This document shows positions 1-7,382 of a DNA stretch of 64,000 nucleotides, piece after piece. The notes below the pieces were generated by a model. The model was not told the DNA's origin. It made no database searches and saw only the letters and a program-made list of their open reading frames with translations. The DNA is from Lichenicola sp964236105 (lineage in GTDB: Bacteria; Pseudomonadota; Alphaproteobacteria; Acetobacterales; Acetobacteraceae). Location: assembly GCA_964236105.1 (NCBI GenBank), contig CAXSBC010000001.1:248001-312000 (forward strand). The letters run 5' to 3'. Numbering within the stretch: the stretch's first letter is position 1; each line of letters opens with the position of its first letter. The translations under genes and the position numbers were made by a program.

Positions 1-385
1 CCGAGAGCGGGTTCGCCGCCACCTGCAGCAGCGTGGTGCCCGACGCGATCACGAACAGTGCCAGCAGGATCACCGCGTAGCTCTCGACGGCGACGCCGAG
101 CAGCACGATCAGGCAGCCCGCCACCATCACCGCCAGGGCCAGCACGATGGCGTTGGGCCCGCCGGTCCGGGCCAGCAGCACCGAGGCCGGCACCGACATC
201 ACGCCATAGGCCAGGAAGAAGGCGAACTGGGTGAGCATCTGCTCGGTGTAGCTCAGCTGGAAGATCGCGCGCGCCGCCGGCGCCAGCCCGTCGATCACGG
301 AGGACACGAAGCCCCAGATCAGGAACAGCGTGGTGACATAGACGAACGGCGTCGCACGGAACACCGAACGCGACGGGCTGGGCAT
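1..385 (-). CDS. FucP/GluP-type sugar MFS transporter, C-terminus cut off by the window
   Basis: An ATG at 385 opens a minus-strand frame that runs off the left edge without a stop, so only the first 128 residues are visible. A short basic N-terminus leads into TM1 with FLIWGF at residues 21-26. Further hydrophobic segments follow, with YGVMSVP near 60-66 and QVAANP at 121-126, just before truncation. FLIWGF and the Q-x-x-ANP element are typical of the FucP/GluP branch of the major facilitator superfamily, which brings sugars in with protons across the inner membrane. The substrate cannot be told from this part. A GGAG lies about 16 bases before the ATG, so the start is reasonable but not certain. 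Confidence 0.8.
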   Translation of the reverse strand, partial: MPSPSRSVFRATPFVYVTTLFLIWGFVSSVIDGLAPAARAIFQLSYTEQMLTQFAFFLAYGVMSVPASVLLARTGGPNAIVLALAVMVAGCLIVLLGVAVESYAVILLALFVIASGTTLLQVAANPLS

Positions 386-446
386 GGCGGCCAAGGCGGT
401 GAGCTTCTCCGGTCCGGGACGGGGTGACAGGCGGGGAACCGGGCGC

Positions 447-620
447 TCAGGAACGGGGATCGCAGTTGGTGCGTCCGGTGGCGATGCAGTCCTGCCGGCT
501 GACATAGCTCTGGATCGCCGGGAACAGCAGCACGCCGAGATAGACGACCAGCAGGATGAGCGCCATCACGATGAACGGCAGCAGGGTCGGCACGGGGCTG
601 GGCTTGCGGGGCGGACGCAT
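447..620 (-). CDS. small single-pass membrane protein, 57 aa
   Basis: Not a recognised family. The product has a basic, proline-rich N-terminus (MRPPRKPSP), one strongly hydrophobic segment at about residues 13-35 and a short polar tail with two cysteines (DCIATGRTNC, residues 44-53). This suggests one inner-membrane helix, with the tail probably on the periplasmic side because the basic end should stay inside. ATG 620 was chosen because an AGG lies nine bases upstream; ATG 626 in frame would add two residues. It sits between thyX and the transporter gene on the same strand, with gaps of 60 bases to thyX and about 60 bases to the transporter. The two tail cysteines could form a disulfide, which is inference only. 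Confidence 0.6.
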   Translation of the reverse strand: MRPPRKPSPVPTLLPFIVMALILLVVYLGVLLFPAIQSYVSRQDCIATGRTNCDPRS

Positions 621-680
621 CGGCATCAGCCTAGCCGGGCTGCGGGACTGCGCAATCGGCCCGGGCGGCGCACTTTCGTT

Positions 681-1643
681 TCAGACGCCTTTGACCCGCG
701 CCGCCAGCTCCGGCACCTGCTCCACCAGCTCGCGCAGCTCGCGCCCGCCCAGGCCGAACGACGCCGGATCGAGCGCCTCCTGCCCGCCCAGGGCCGCGCG
801 CAGCAGCGCCATCGCCTGGCCGGACAGCGAGGTCGCGTTGGCGACGTAGTCGTCATAGGCGTCGGACACGTTCGGCACCCACGCCCTGACCACGCCGAGG
901 ATGGCTTCGGCATAGACGCGTATCTCCGCCTGGGCGTGCGGATCGGCACGCAGGCTGAGGAAGCGCAGCAGGTTCCACAGGTTCACCTTCCAGTAGAACT
1001 GGGTGTAGATGCCGACCGGCAGGTTGATGCGCGCGAGCTCGCGCGCCACCCCGGCGCGGGTGCTGTCGAGGGCGGCACCGTCCTCGCCCTCGTTGAGCAT
1101 CCACAGATAGTTGTCGTAGCAGCGCGCCGCGTCGTCGCGCAGCATCTCGACCACGCGGGCGGCCGCCTCCGGCGCCATCGCCTCGCCGCGCCCCTGCCGG
1201 TTGGCGGCCGACTGCGCGGCCACGGATTCCACCTCGGGGATGTAGAACTCGCGCTCCAGCACCGAGTAGCGGGCGGAGTACTCGTTGATCGAGGCGGTGC
1301 GGTGGCGGAACCACTGCCGGGTCACGAAGATCGGCGCGCGCACGTGGAGCTTGAGCTCGGCGAGCTCGAACGGCGTGGTGTGGCGGTGGCGCATCAGGTA
1401 GCGGATCAGGCCGCGGTCGCTCTGCACCTGGCGGGTGCCGCGCCCGTAGGACACGCGCGCGCCCTGCACCACGGCGGCGTCATCGCCCATGTAGTCGACG
1501 ACGCGCACGAAGCCCTTGTCGAGCACCGGGATCGGCTCGAACAGCACCGCCTCGAGACCGGGCGAGGTGGCGCGCCGCGTGGTGGCGGTGGTGGCGCGGG
1601 CCTCGGCGATCTCCTGAAGCTGGCTGTCCGTCAGGTTCTGCAT
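681..1643 (-). CDS. thyX: flavin-dependent thymidylate synthase ThyX
   Basis: ThyX makes dTMP from dUMP using methylene-tetrahydrofolate, with FAD and NADPH as reductant. The 320-residue product carries the family signature RHR-x7-S at residues 113-123 (RHRTASINEYS). HTTPFE precedes it at 88-93, a pattern typical of this fold. ATG 1643 is preferred over an upstream in-frame codon because AAGGA lies 6-7 bases before it. ThyX differs from ThyA in returning tetrahydrofolate rather than dihydrofolate, which links it to the folate-using metF and metH elsewhere in the window. The length is somewhat above the shortest family members, owing to an N-terminal extension of about 30 residues that is probably variable. 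Confidence 0.95.
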   Translation of the reverse strand: MQNLTDSQLQEIAEARATTATTRRATSPGLEAVLFEPIPVLDKGFVRVVDYMGDDAAVVQGARVSYGRGTRQVQSDRGLIRYLMRHRHTTPFELAELKLHVRAPIFVTRQWFRHRTASINEYSARYSVLEREFYIPEVESVAAQSAANRQGRGEAMAPEAAARVVEMLRDDAARCYDNYLWMLNEGEDGAALDSTRAGVARELARINLPVGIYTQFYWKVNLWNLLRFLSLRADPHAQAEIRVYAEAILGVVRAWVPNVSDAYDDYVANATSLSGQAMALLRAALGGQEALDPASFGLGGRELRELVEQVPELAARVKGV

Positions 1644-1709
1644 CGGCGTCCTTGGGTCGCGGGGCGGGAATCGGGTGCCAGGGGGTAGCACGGAAGTCCG
1701 ATTGAGTCC

Positions 1710-1738
1710 CTGGACGCCGCGCGTGGAGCGGCCTATAT
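1710..1738 (+). promoter_or_regulatory. likely promoter of ssrA
   Basis: CTGGAC at 1710-1715 and CTATAT at 1733-1738 are separated by 17 bases, close to the alphaproteobacterial housekeeping promoter pattern (TTGAC-N17-CTATAT). The expected transcription start, near 1745, lies just upstream of the tmRNA acceptor piece. No mapped start is available. Confidence 0.5.
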
Positions 1739-1764
1739 CTCGCGATGCCAGAGGGCAACCTCAG

Positions 1765-2020
1765 CTATGGTGATAAACGGTACGTGGAATAAACGTTGTG
1801 GACCCGGGGGCAGTGCCCGGCGTCTCCACCAGACCCGCCAGGGTCCGTGCGGGGACGAAACAGGCTCGACACGCGTGGTAAAGACCTACCTTTTGCTCGG
1901 CATGATACCGCCGTTATCGGGTCATATCACAAGTGCCAATGATAACCATGAGGCGCTCGCTGTAGCTGCATAAGCTACAAGCGCGGTTCGGGGGGGCACC
2001 GGGCAACAGAAGCCCCCCCA
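1765..2020 (+). ncRNA. ssrA: circularly permuted two-piece tmRNA
   Basis: tmRNA rescues stalled ribosomes and adds a degradation tag. The acceptor piece comes first: T stem CCGGG (1804-1808) with CCCGG (1816-1820) around loop GGCAGTG, then acceptor strand CGTCTCC (1821-1827) and encoded ACCA (1828-1831). After about 19 spacer bases the coding piece begins with GGGGACG (1851-1857), which pairs fully with CGTCTCC apart from one G-U. The tag reads GCC AAT GAT AAC CAT GAG GCG CTC GCT GTA GCT GCA TAA (1935-1973), giving ANDNHEALAVAA. GTAGC (1962-1966) and GCTAC (1974-1978) form a small hairpin around the stop. This permuted order is the known alphaproteobacterial form. The exact ends are approximate. 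The tag can look like the end of a protein-coding frame but is not one. Confidence 0.93.
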
Positions 2021-2024
2021 CTTT
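1990..2024 (+). terminator. hairpin at the end of ssrA
   Basis: GGGGGGGC (1990-1997) and GCCCCCCC (2012-2019) form a perfect 8-bp stem with a 14-base loop, followed by ACTTT. This looks like an intrinsic terminator of ssrA, although part of it could also belong to the 3' end of the coding piece before trimming. Confidence 0.6.
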
Positions 2025-2139
2025 CCGCCGGTCCGCCATGGGCCCGGCGCCTTGCACGGCACCAGCGTTTGCAGCAAGGCTGCACCGACAGAAACCCGGC
2101 GTCCGACAGGTCGCGCGGCGCGAACCGAGGGGGCCCTGC

Positions 2140-2715
2140 ATGGCCGAGGACGATGTCGGCGGGACGTTCGGGAGCGGCGACGATGCCGCGATGCCCGACA
2201 GCCTCCTGCCCTACGACCGCTGGATCGAGCAGGCCTATCGCCAGGTGATGGTGCAGGCCGTCAACCATGCCGCCGCCGAAGGCCTGCCGGAGGGGCATCA
2301 TTTCTACATCACCTTCCGGACCGACGACCCGGGCACGATCGTGCCCAAGCGCATGCTGGCGCAGTATCCCAACGAGATGACCATCGTCCTGCAGCACCAG
2401 TTCTGGGACCTGAAGATCAACGAGGCGGCGCAGACGCTGAGCGTCGGGCTGTCGTTCGGCAGCGTGCCGACCACGCTGGTGGTGCCGCTCCGCGCGATCA
2501 CCGGCTTCGCCGACCCGCACGTGCGCCTGGTGCTGCGCTTCACCGCCACCGAGGCGGCCAAGGCCGGGGCGGCGGCGCCGGAGGCCGCGACGGCCCTGGT
2601 GGCGCATACGGCGCCCGATGCCGAGACGGACGCCCCGGCCGGCCCGGCGCCCGATCCGACGCCGCAGGTCGTGAGCCTGGACGCCTTCCGCAAGCGCGGC
2701 TCGACCCCCAGCTGA
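2140..2715 (+). CDS. sspB: SspB, ClpXP adaptor for ssrA-tagged proteins (alpha type)
   Basis: SspB binds ssrA-tagged proteins and delivers them to the ClpXP protease in the cytoplasm. The 191-residue product has the compact SspB core at about residues 18-125 (LPYDRWIEQAYRQV at the start, FYITFRT, then MTIVLQHQFWDL). A flexible Ala/Pro-rich linker follows, ending in a short conserved-looking tail (VVSLDAFRKR) that in this family docks on the ClpX N-terminal domain. ATG 2140 has GAGGGGG upstream. ATG 2191 would begin just before the core and is possible. The gene lies about 115 bases downstream of the ssrA hairpin, so the tag source and its adaptor are neighbours. The next gene, fumarase, follows after 61 bases on the same strand. 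Confidence 0.92.
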   Translation: MAEDDVGGTFGSGDDAAMPDSLLPYDRWIEQAYRQVMVQAVNHAAAEGLPEGHHFYITFRTDDPGTIVPKRMLAQYPNEMTIVLQHQFWDLKINEAAQTLSVGLSFGSVPTTLVVPLRAITGFADPHVRLVLRFTATEAAKAGAAAPEAATALVAHTAPDAETDAPAGPAPDPTPQVVSLDAFRKRGSTPS

Positions 2716-2776
2716 CCTGCCGCGCCCGACACGACTGACGACCGTCCTCCGCCGGGCGCCCGAACCGGAACCCGCC

Positions 2777-4447
2777 ATGAACGCCCTGCCGCCCAAGCCC
2801 GTCCCGCTCAGCGCGCCATCGAGGGCGTTCGCCTACTCGCCGATGTTCCCGCTCGGCGAGGACACGACGCCCTGGCGCCGGCTCGACATCGCCGGCGTCT
2901 CCACCGCGACCTGCGACGGCCGGACGGTGCTCAGGATCGAGCCGCAGGCGCTGTCGGACCTGGCGGCGGCGGCGTTCCGCGACGTCTCGCATCTGCTGCG
3001 CCCCGGCCACCTGGCCCAGCTGTCGCGCATCCTGACCGATGCGGAGGCGTCGGCGAACGACCGCTTCGTGGCCCTCGACCTGCTAAAGAACGCCTCCATC
3101 GCCGCCGGCGGCGTGCTGCCGATGTGCCAGGACACCGGCACCGCCATCGTGTTCGGCAAGAAGGGCCAGCGCGTCTGGATCCTGGGCGACGAGGAGGAGG
3201 CGCTGAGCCAGGGGGTGCACCGCACCTATACCGAGACCAACCTGCGCTACTCGCAGATGGCGCCGCTCGACATGTTCGAGGAGGTCAATACCGGCAACAA
3301 CCTGCCGGTGCAGTTCGACATCGGCGCTGCTCCCGGCGAGCACCATGCGGACGAGCTGCATCTGATGTTCATCGCCAAGGGCGGCGGCTCGGCCAACAAG
3401 ACCTTCCTGTTCCAGGAGACCCGCGCGCTGCTGGCCAGCCGCGAGAAGCTGCTGGAATGGCTGGGGGTCAAGATCCGCACGCTCGGCACCTCGGCCTGTC
3501 CGCCCTACCACCTGGCGGTGGTGATCGGCGGCACCTCGGCCGAGCTGACGCTGAAGACGGTCAAGCTCGCCTCCACGCACTATCTCGACACCCTGCCGAC
3601 CGAGGGCTCGCCGCTCGGCCACGCCTTCCGCGACGTGGCGCTCGAGCAGGAGGTGCACAGGCTGACCCAGTCGCTCGGCATCGGCGCGCAGTTCGGCGGC
3701 AAGTATTTCTGCCACGACGTGCGGGTGGTGCGGCTGCCCCGCCACGGCGCGTCGCTGCCGGTGGGAATCGGCGTGTCCTGCTCGGCCGACCGGCAGATCA
3801 AGGCCAAGATCACGCCAGAGGGCATCTTCCTCGAGCGGCTCGAGACCGATCCGGCGCACTTCCTGCCCGAGGCCACCGACGAGATCCTGGGCGGCGACGT
3901 GGTTCAGGTCGACCTGAACCAGCCGATGTGGGAGATCCGCAAGTTGCTGTCGCAGCATCCGGTCAGGACCCGGCTGTCGCTGACCGGCACGGTGGTGGTG
4001 GCGCGCGACATCGCGCACGCCAGGTTCAAGGAGCGGCTTGACCGCGGCGAGGGCCTGCCCGACTACCTGCGCGATCATCCGGTGTACTACGCCGGCCCGG
4101 CCAAGACGCCGGCGGGGATGCCGACCGGCTCGTTCGGCCCCACCACCGCCGGCCGCATGGACAGCTATGTCGACATGCTGCAGGCCGCCGGCGGCTCGTT
4201 CGTGATGCTGGCCAAGGGCAACCGCTCGCGCGCGGTGAGGGATGCCTGCCAGACCCATGGCGGCTTCTATCTGGGCTCGGTCGGCGGCCCGGCGGCGCGG
4301 CTGGCGCAGGACTGCATCCGGCGCGTCGAGGTGCTCGAATATCCCGAGCTCGGCATGGAGGCGGTCTGGCGCATCGAGGTCGAGAACTTCCCCGCCTTCA
4401 TCGTCATCGACGACAAGGGCCATGATTTCTATGACGGACTGACCTAG
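2777..4447 (+). CDS. class I (iron-sulfur) fumarate hydratase
   Basis: This enzyme interconverts fumarate and malate in the TCA cycle. The 556-residue length fits one-chain class I fumarases (FumA/FumB type). The N-terminal alpha domain holds CQDTGTAIVFG around residues 117-127, EVNTGNNLP around 170-178 and a GTSACPPYH segment. The C-terminal beta domain holds TGSFGPTTAGRMDSYVD at about residues 452-468 and KGNRS near 481-485. Cysteines in the alpha domain are expected to hold the [4Fe-4S] cluster. This class is oxygen-sensitive, unlike FumC. The downstream VOC gene starts five bases after the stop, so the two are probably co-transcribed. The start has only a weak upstream ribosome site. Confidence 0.93.
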   Translation: MNALPPKPVPLSAPSRAFAYSPMFPLGEDTTPWRRLDIAGVSTATCDGRTVLRIEPQALSDLAAAAFRDVSHLLRPGHLAQLSRILTDAEASANDRFVALDLLKNASIAAGGVLPMCQDTGTAIVFGKKGQRVWILGDEEEALSQGVHRTYTETNLRYSQMAPLDMFEEVNTGNNLPVQFDIGAAPGEHHADELHLMFIAKGGGSANKTFLFQETRALLASREKLLEWLGVKIRTLGTSACPPYHLAVVIGGTSAELTLKTVKLASTHYLDTLPTEGSPLGHAFRDVALEQEVHRLTQSLGIGAQFGGKYFCHDVRVVRLPRHGASLPVGIGVSCSADRQIKAKITPEGIFLERLETDPAHFLPEATDEILGGDVVQVDLNQPMWEIRKLLSQHPVRTRLSLTGTVVVARDIAHARFKERLDRGEGLPDYLRDHPVYYAGPAKTPAGMPTGSFGPTTAGRMDSYVDMLQAAGGSFVMLAKGNRSRAVRDACQTHGGFYLGSVGGPAARLAQDCIRRVEVLEYPELGMEAVWRIEVENFPAFIVIDDKGHDFYDGLT

Positions 4448-4452
4448 ACACC

Positions 4453-4845
4453 ATGCGCTTCACCGTCGATCGGCTGGACCACCTCGTCATCACCTGCAAG
4501 GACGTGGAGAAGACCTCGTCCTGGTATCAGCGCGTGCTCGGCATGGAGCACGAGGAGTACGGCCGCAACCGGCGCTGCGCGCTGAAGTTCGGCGGCCAGA
4601 AGATCAACCTCCGCCCCTACGGCGCCGATGGCTGGACCACCGCCGAGGACGCGCTGCCCGGCAGCCAGGATCTGTGCTTCGTCACCGCCGTGGAGAGCGA
4701 CGACGTGGTCGACCACCTGACGAGCTGCGGCGTGAGCATCACCGAGGGCCCGGTCACGCGGCTGGGCGCGTTGGGCCCGACCACCTCGGTCTACTGCCTG
4801 GACCCGGACGGCAACCTGATCGAGATCACCTCCTACCAGGGCTGA
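4453..4845 (+). CDS. VOC-superfamily (glyoxalase/dioxygenase fold) protein
   Basis: A 130-residue single-domain protein with two beta-alpha-beta-beta-beta halves. DHLVIT near residues 9-14 starts the first metal-binding strand and DPDGNLIEI at 117-125 ends the second. Many single-domain relatives have INLH at the position that here reads INLR (residues 51-54), so one expected metal ligand appears to be arginine, while His10 and Glu124 remain. The reaction is unknown; members include lyases, dioxygenases and resistance proteins. It begins five bases after the fumarase stop, so it is likely translated from the same message. Confidence 0.85.
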   Translation: MRFTVDRLDHLVITCKDVEKTSSWYQRVLGMEHEEYGRNRRCALKFGGQKINLRPYGADGWTTAEDALPGSQDLCFVTAVESDDVVDHLTSCGVSITEGPVTRLGALGPTTSVYCLDPDGNLIEITSYQG

Positions 4846-4868
4846 CGCCCGCACCCCATCTCGGGCGC

Positions 4869-5201
4869 ATGAGGCAGAAGAACCGGGACGAGCCGGCCGA
4901 GGCCGTGTGCTGCGCGCTGTGCGGCCGGCCCATCCCGCCGCACGCGAAGTCGTCGCTGCATCATCTGACGCCGAAGCTGAAGGGCGGCGCCCGGCTGGGC
5001 ACGGTGCGGCTGCACCAGATCTGCCACTCCACCATCCATGCCCGCTACACCGAGGCCGAGATCGCGCGCCAGTTGGCCGACCCGGAGGCGCTGCGCGCCG
5101 ATCCGGAACTGGCCCGCTTCGTGGAATGGGTGCGAACCAAGCCGGACGACTTCCACGCGCCGACACGACGGTCGCGGGAGAAGACGGCGCGATGGCGCTA
5201 G
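4869..5201 (+). CDS. small HNH-type protein
   Basis: A 110-residue protein with the layout of a compact HNH nuclease fold: CALC at residues 15-18, HHLTPKLKGG at 31-40 and LHQICHSTIH at 48-57. The four-cysteine/histidine arrangement implies a structural zinc, and the paired histidines with the distal His57 form the expected ββα-metal site. Such small stand-alone HNH proteins are common in bacteria and their targets are generally unknown. The C-terminal half is charged and likely helical. The start ATG has GGGCGC rather than a clear ribosome site upstream. It ends 38 bases from the convergent oxdC stop. Confidence 0.8.
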   Translation: MRQKNRDEPAEAVCCALCGRPIPPHAKSSLHHLTPKLKGGARLGTVRLHQICHSTIHARYTEAEIARQLADPEALRADPELARFVEWVRTKPDDFHAPTRRSREKTARWR

Positions 5202-5239
5202 GCGGCCGCTCGGCCGCCCCGGGCCACCGGTGGCGGGGT

Positions 5240-6454
5240 CTAGCCGGTGACCAGATCCTTCTGCTTGCGCAGCCTGGCGATGGTCGCGTCGTCGAGATGC
5301 AGATGCTGCTTGATCAGGTGGACGGGAGTCAGCGCCATCCACTGGTTCAGCGACACGTCGGCATAATGGTCCGATCGGAACATCTCGAGGAACCTCATCG
5401 GCGTGGTGCCGGTGTTCTCGATATAGTGCCCCATGGAGCGCTCGACGTAGCCGACGTCTCCCGCCTGGAAATCGAAGGTGCGTGCGCGTGCGTCGGCAGC
5501 GAAGACCGTCATCCGGCCCTGGCCCTCGATATAGTACTGCCATTCGTCGGCATTCGGATGCCAGTGGATCTCGCGCATCCCGCCTGGCTGCACCTCGACA
5601 TAGGCGGCGGCGATGGTCTTCGAGGCGGGGAAGTTGCGGCTGTCGACGATCCTGACGGAGCCGCCGCTGGCCATGACCGGCTTCTGCGCCATCAGCTTGT
5701 AGGTGAACGGGGCCGGCACGGTCCCGTTCGGATCGGAGATCCGGGTCTGATCGAGCGGCGGCGGGACCGGTTCCTGGAAGATGTACAGTTCCTTCTGCGG
5801 AATGTTCGCGAACGCGGACTCGGCGACGCCGAAGTTCTTTGCCAGCACCGACTTCGGGGTGTGCGCGAACCAGTCGGTGATCAGGAAGGTGCTGTTTTCG
5901 GAGAATGCGCCGTCATCGAACACCAGAAGGAACTCGCAGCCCTCCTGCAGCGCCTGGATCGAGTGCGGCAGGCCCGACGGGAAATACCACAGATCGCCCT
6001 CGTCCACGTCCGCGACATAGCTGCGGCCGTTCGCGTCGATGGCGGTGACGCGCGCGCTGCCCTTCAGCATGATCTGCCATTCGGCCTCCTTGTGCCAATG
6101 CAGCTCGCGTATCGCGCCCGGCTTCAACCGCATGTCGACGCCGGCGATCGACTTCGAGACCGGCAGCTCGCGAATCGTGGTCTGCCGCGCAAAGCCGCCA
6201 TCCTCCAGCCGCATGTGGCTGTCGGCGAACGACCATTTGAGGTTCGGCAGGTCGCCGTGGTCGGTTGCCGGAGGCGCCTGCAGGTCGGGATTCTCCTCCG
6301 CCAGCGGCCCATTGTGCGGCCCGATGACGGTGGCACCGTCCTTACCGCGGATCGGCTCGATCCCGCCGGCCGGCTGCGCGGCGGCGCGTCCTGCGGTCAA
6401 GGCCAGTCCGCCGGCAGTGGCCGCCAGGATGGAGCGGCGAGACACTGGATCCAT
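5240..6454 (-). CDS. oxdC: Tat-exported bicupin oxalate decarboxylase
   Basis: This enzyme splits oxalate to formate and CO2 with manganese. The 404-residue protein begins with a Tat signal (SRRSILAATAGG; arginines 6-7) and an AxA-type cleavage region near 24-27, so it should act in the periplasm. Cupin 1 supplies H119, H121, E125 and H164; cupin 2 supplies H297, H299, E304 and H343. The active-site lid reads SENST at 185-189, the sequence that marks decarboxylase rather than oxidase activity in the studied Bacillus enzyme. It is divergent from the dehydrogenase operon at 6660, with a 205-base gap. TTGACA reads on the minus strand at 6518-6513 as a possible -35, without a clear -10. Confidence 0.92.
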   Translation of the reverse strand: MDPVSRRSILAATAGGLALTAGRAAAQPAGGIEPIRGKDGATVIGPHNGPLAEENPDLQAPPATDHGDLPNLKWSFADSHMRLEDGGFARQTTIRELPVSKSIAGVDMRLKPGAIRELHWHKEAEWQIMLKGSARVTAIDANGRSYVADVDEGDLWYFPSGLPHSIQALQEGCEFLLVFDDGAFSENSTFLITDWFAHTPKSVLAKNFGVAESAFANIPQKELYIFQEPVPPPLDQTRISDPNGTVPAPFTYKLMAQKPVMASGGSVRIVDSRNFPASKTIAAAYVEVQPGGMREIHWHPNADEWQYYIEGQGRMTVFAADARARTFDFQAGDVGYVERSMGHYIENTGTTPMRFLEMFRSDHYADVSLNQWMALTPVHLIKQHLHLDDATIARLRKQKDLVTG

Positions 6455-6659
6455 GCGCGTATGCTCCTCGGGGGCCCTGCCGGTCGGGACGCGACGATGG
6501 TCGGGCGAACGCTGTCAAACGGCTGTTTAACCACTGCGCTCCGCTGCCTGGAACCTGTCCGAGAATAGTATTTTCGTGTCGATCTGCGGCGTTGTCACGG
6601 CTCCCGGGCTAGACCAGAGTTGCCGGCATGCATGGATCACGTGGCGGAGCGCGAGCGGC

Positions 6660-7382
6660 ATGACCCTGATCACGCGGCGCAGCCTGCTGCTCGCCACCGC
6701 GATCTCCACCGTCGCCGCCGGCGCATCGGCAGCCAGCATCGTGTCCGGCATGCCCTGGGCGCCGAACCAGGCGGACCCGCCCGAGCCGGCGAGGCCCGGG
6801 CCGTGGGTCTGGTTCACCGCCGAGGAGGGCGCCGATGTCGAGGCGCTGGTCGACCGGCTGATCCCGCCCGACGCCGACACGCCGGGGGGCAGGGATGCCG
6901 GCTGCGCGGTGTTCATCGACCGTCAGCTCGCAGGCGGCTACGGCAGCGCGCGCGGGCTGTACATGCGGCCGCCCTTCAGCGACGGCACCAGGCAGCAGGG
7001 CCCGCAATCTCCCCTGACGCCGGCCGCGCGCTACCGGGCCAGCCTCGCGGCGCTCGATGGCCATTGCAGGCAGGCCTTCGCCGGCCGCCGGTTCGCGCAG
7101 CTGAGCGGCAGCCAGCAGGACAGCGTCATCCACGGGCTGGAATTGGGTCTGCTGCGGCTGGACGGGATCAGCGGCCGCGCCTTCTTCGAGCTGCTGATCA
7201 AGGACACGCAGCAGGGCTTCCTGGCCGATCCGATCTATGGCGGCAACCGCGACATGTGCGCCTGGAGGATGATCGGCTTTCCGGGCGCGCGATACGACTA
7301 TCGCGACTGGATCGGTCGTCACAACGAGATCTACCCCCATCCGCCGATCGGGATCGGCGCGCATCCGGACTGGCATTCATGA
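6660..7382 (+). CDS. small (subunit 3) component of a membrane-bound GMC dehydrogenase
   Basis: Gluconate 2-dehydrogenase subunit 3 family. The 240-residue product starts with a signal of Tat type (TRRSLLLATAIS, residues 5-16), and the core begins near residue 60 (WFTAEEGADVEALVDRLIP). This small subunit is typically exported in a folded complex, carrying the flavoprotein large subunit with it. ATG 6660 was chosen because it opens directly on the signal sequence, with GGAG about ten bases upstream. Its stop overlaps the start of the flavoprotein gene as ATGA, so the two are translationally coupled. Confidence 0.88.
   Translation: MTLITRRSLLLATAISTVAAGASAASIVSGMPWAPNQADPPEPARPGPWVWFTAEEGADVEALVDRLIPPDADTPGGRDAGCAVFIDRQLAGGYGSARGLYMRPPFSDGTRQQGPQSPLTPAARYRASLAALDGHCRQAFAGRRFAQLSGSQQDSVIHGLELGLLRLDGISGRAFFELLIKDTQQGFLADPIYGGNRDMCAWRMIGFPGARYDYRDWIGRHNEIYPHPPIGIGAHPDWHS

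Noticed and set aside
1767..1973. Open frame of 68 codons ending in SANDNHEALAVAA
   Set aside because: It runs through the tmRNA gene; only the tag at 1935-1973 is translated, from within the RNA.
6513..6530. TTTAACC near the oxdC/dehydrogenase gap as a second CtrA box
   Set aside because: Only one half-site is present; the base pattern seven positions upstream is CAAA rather than TTAA.
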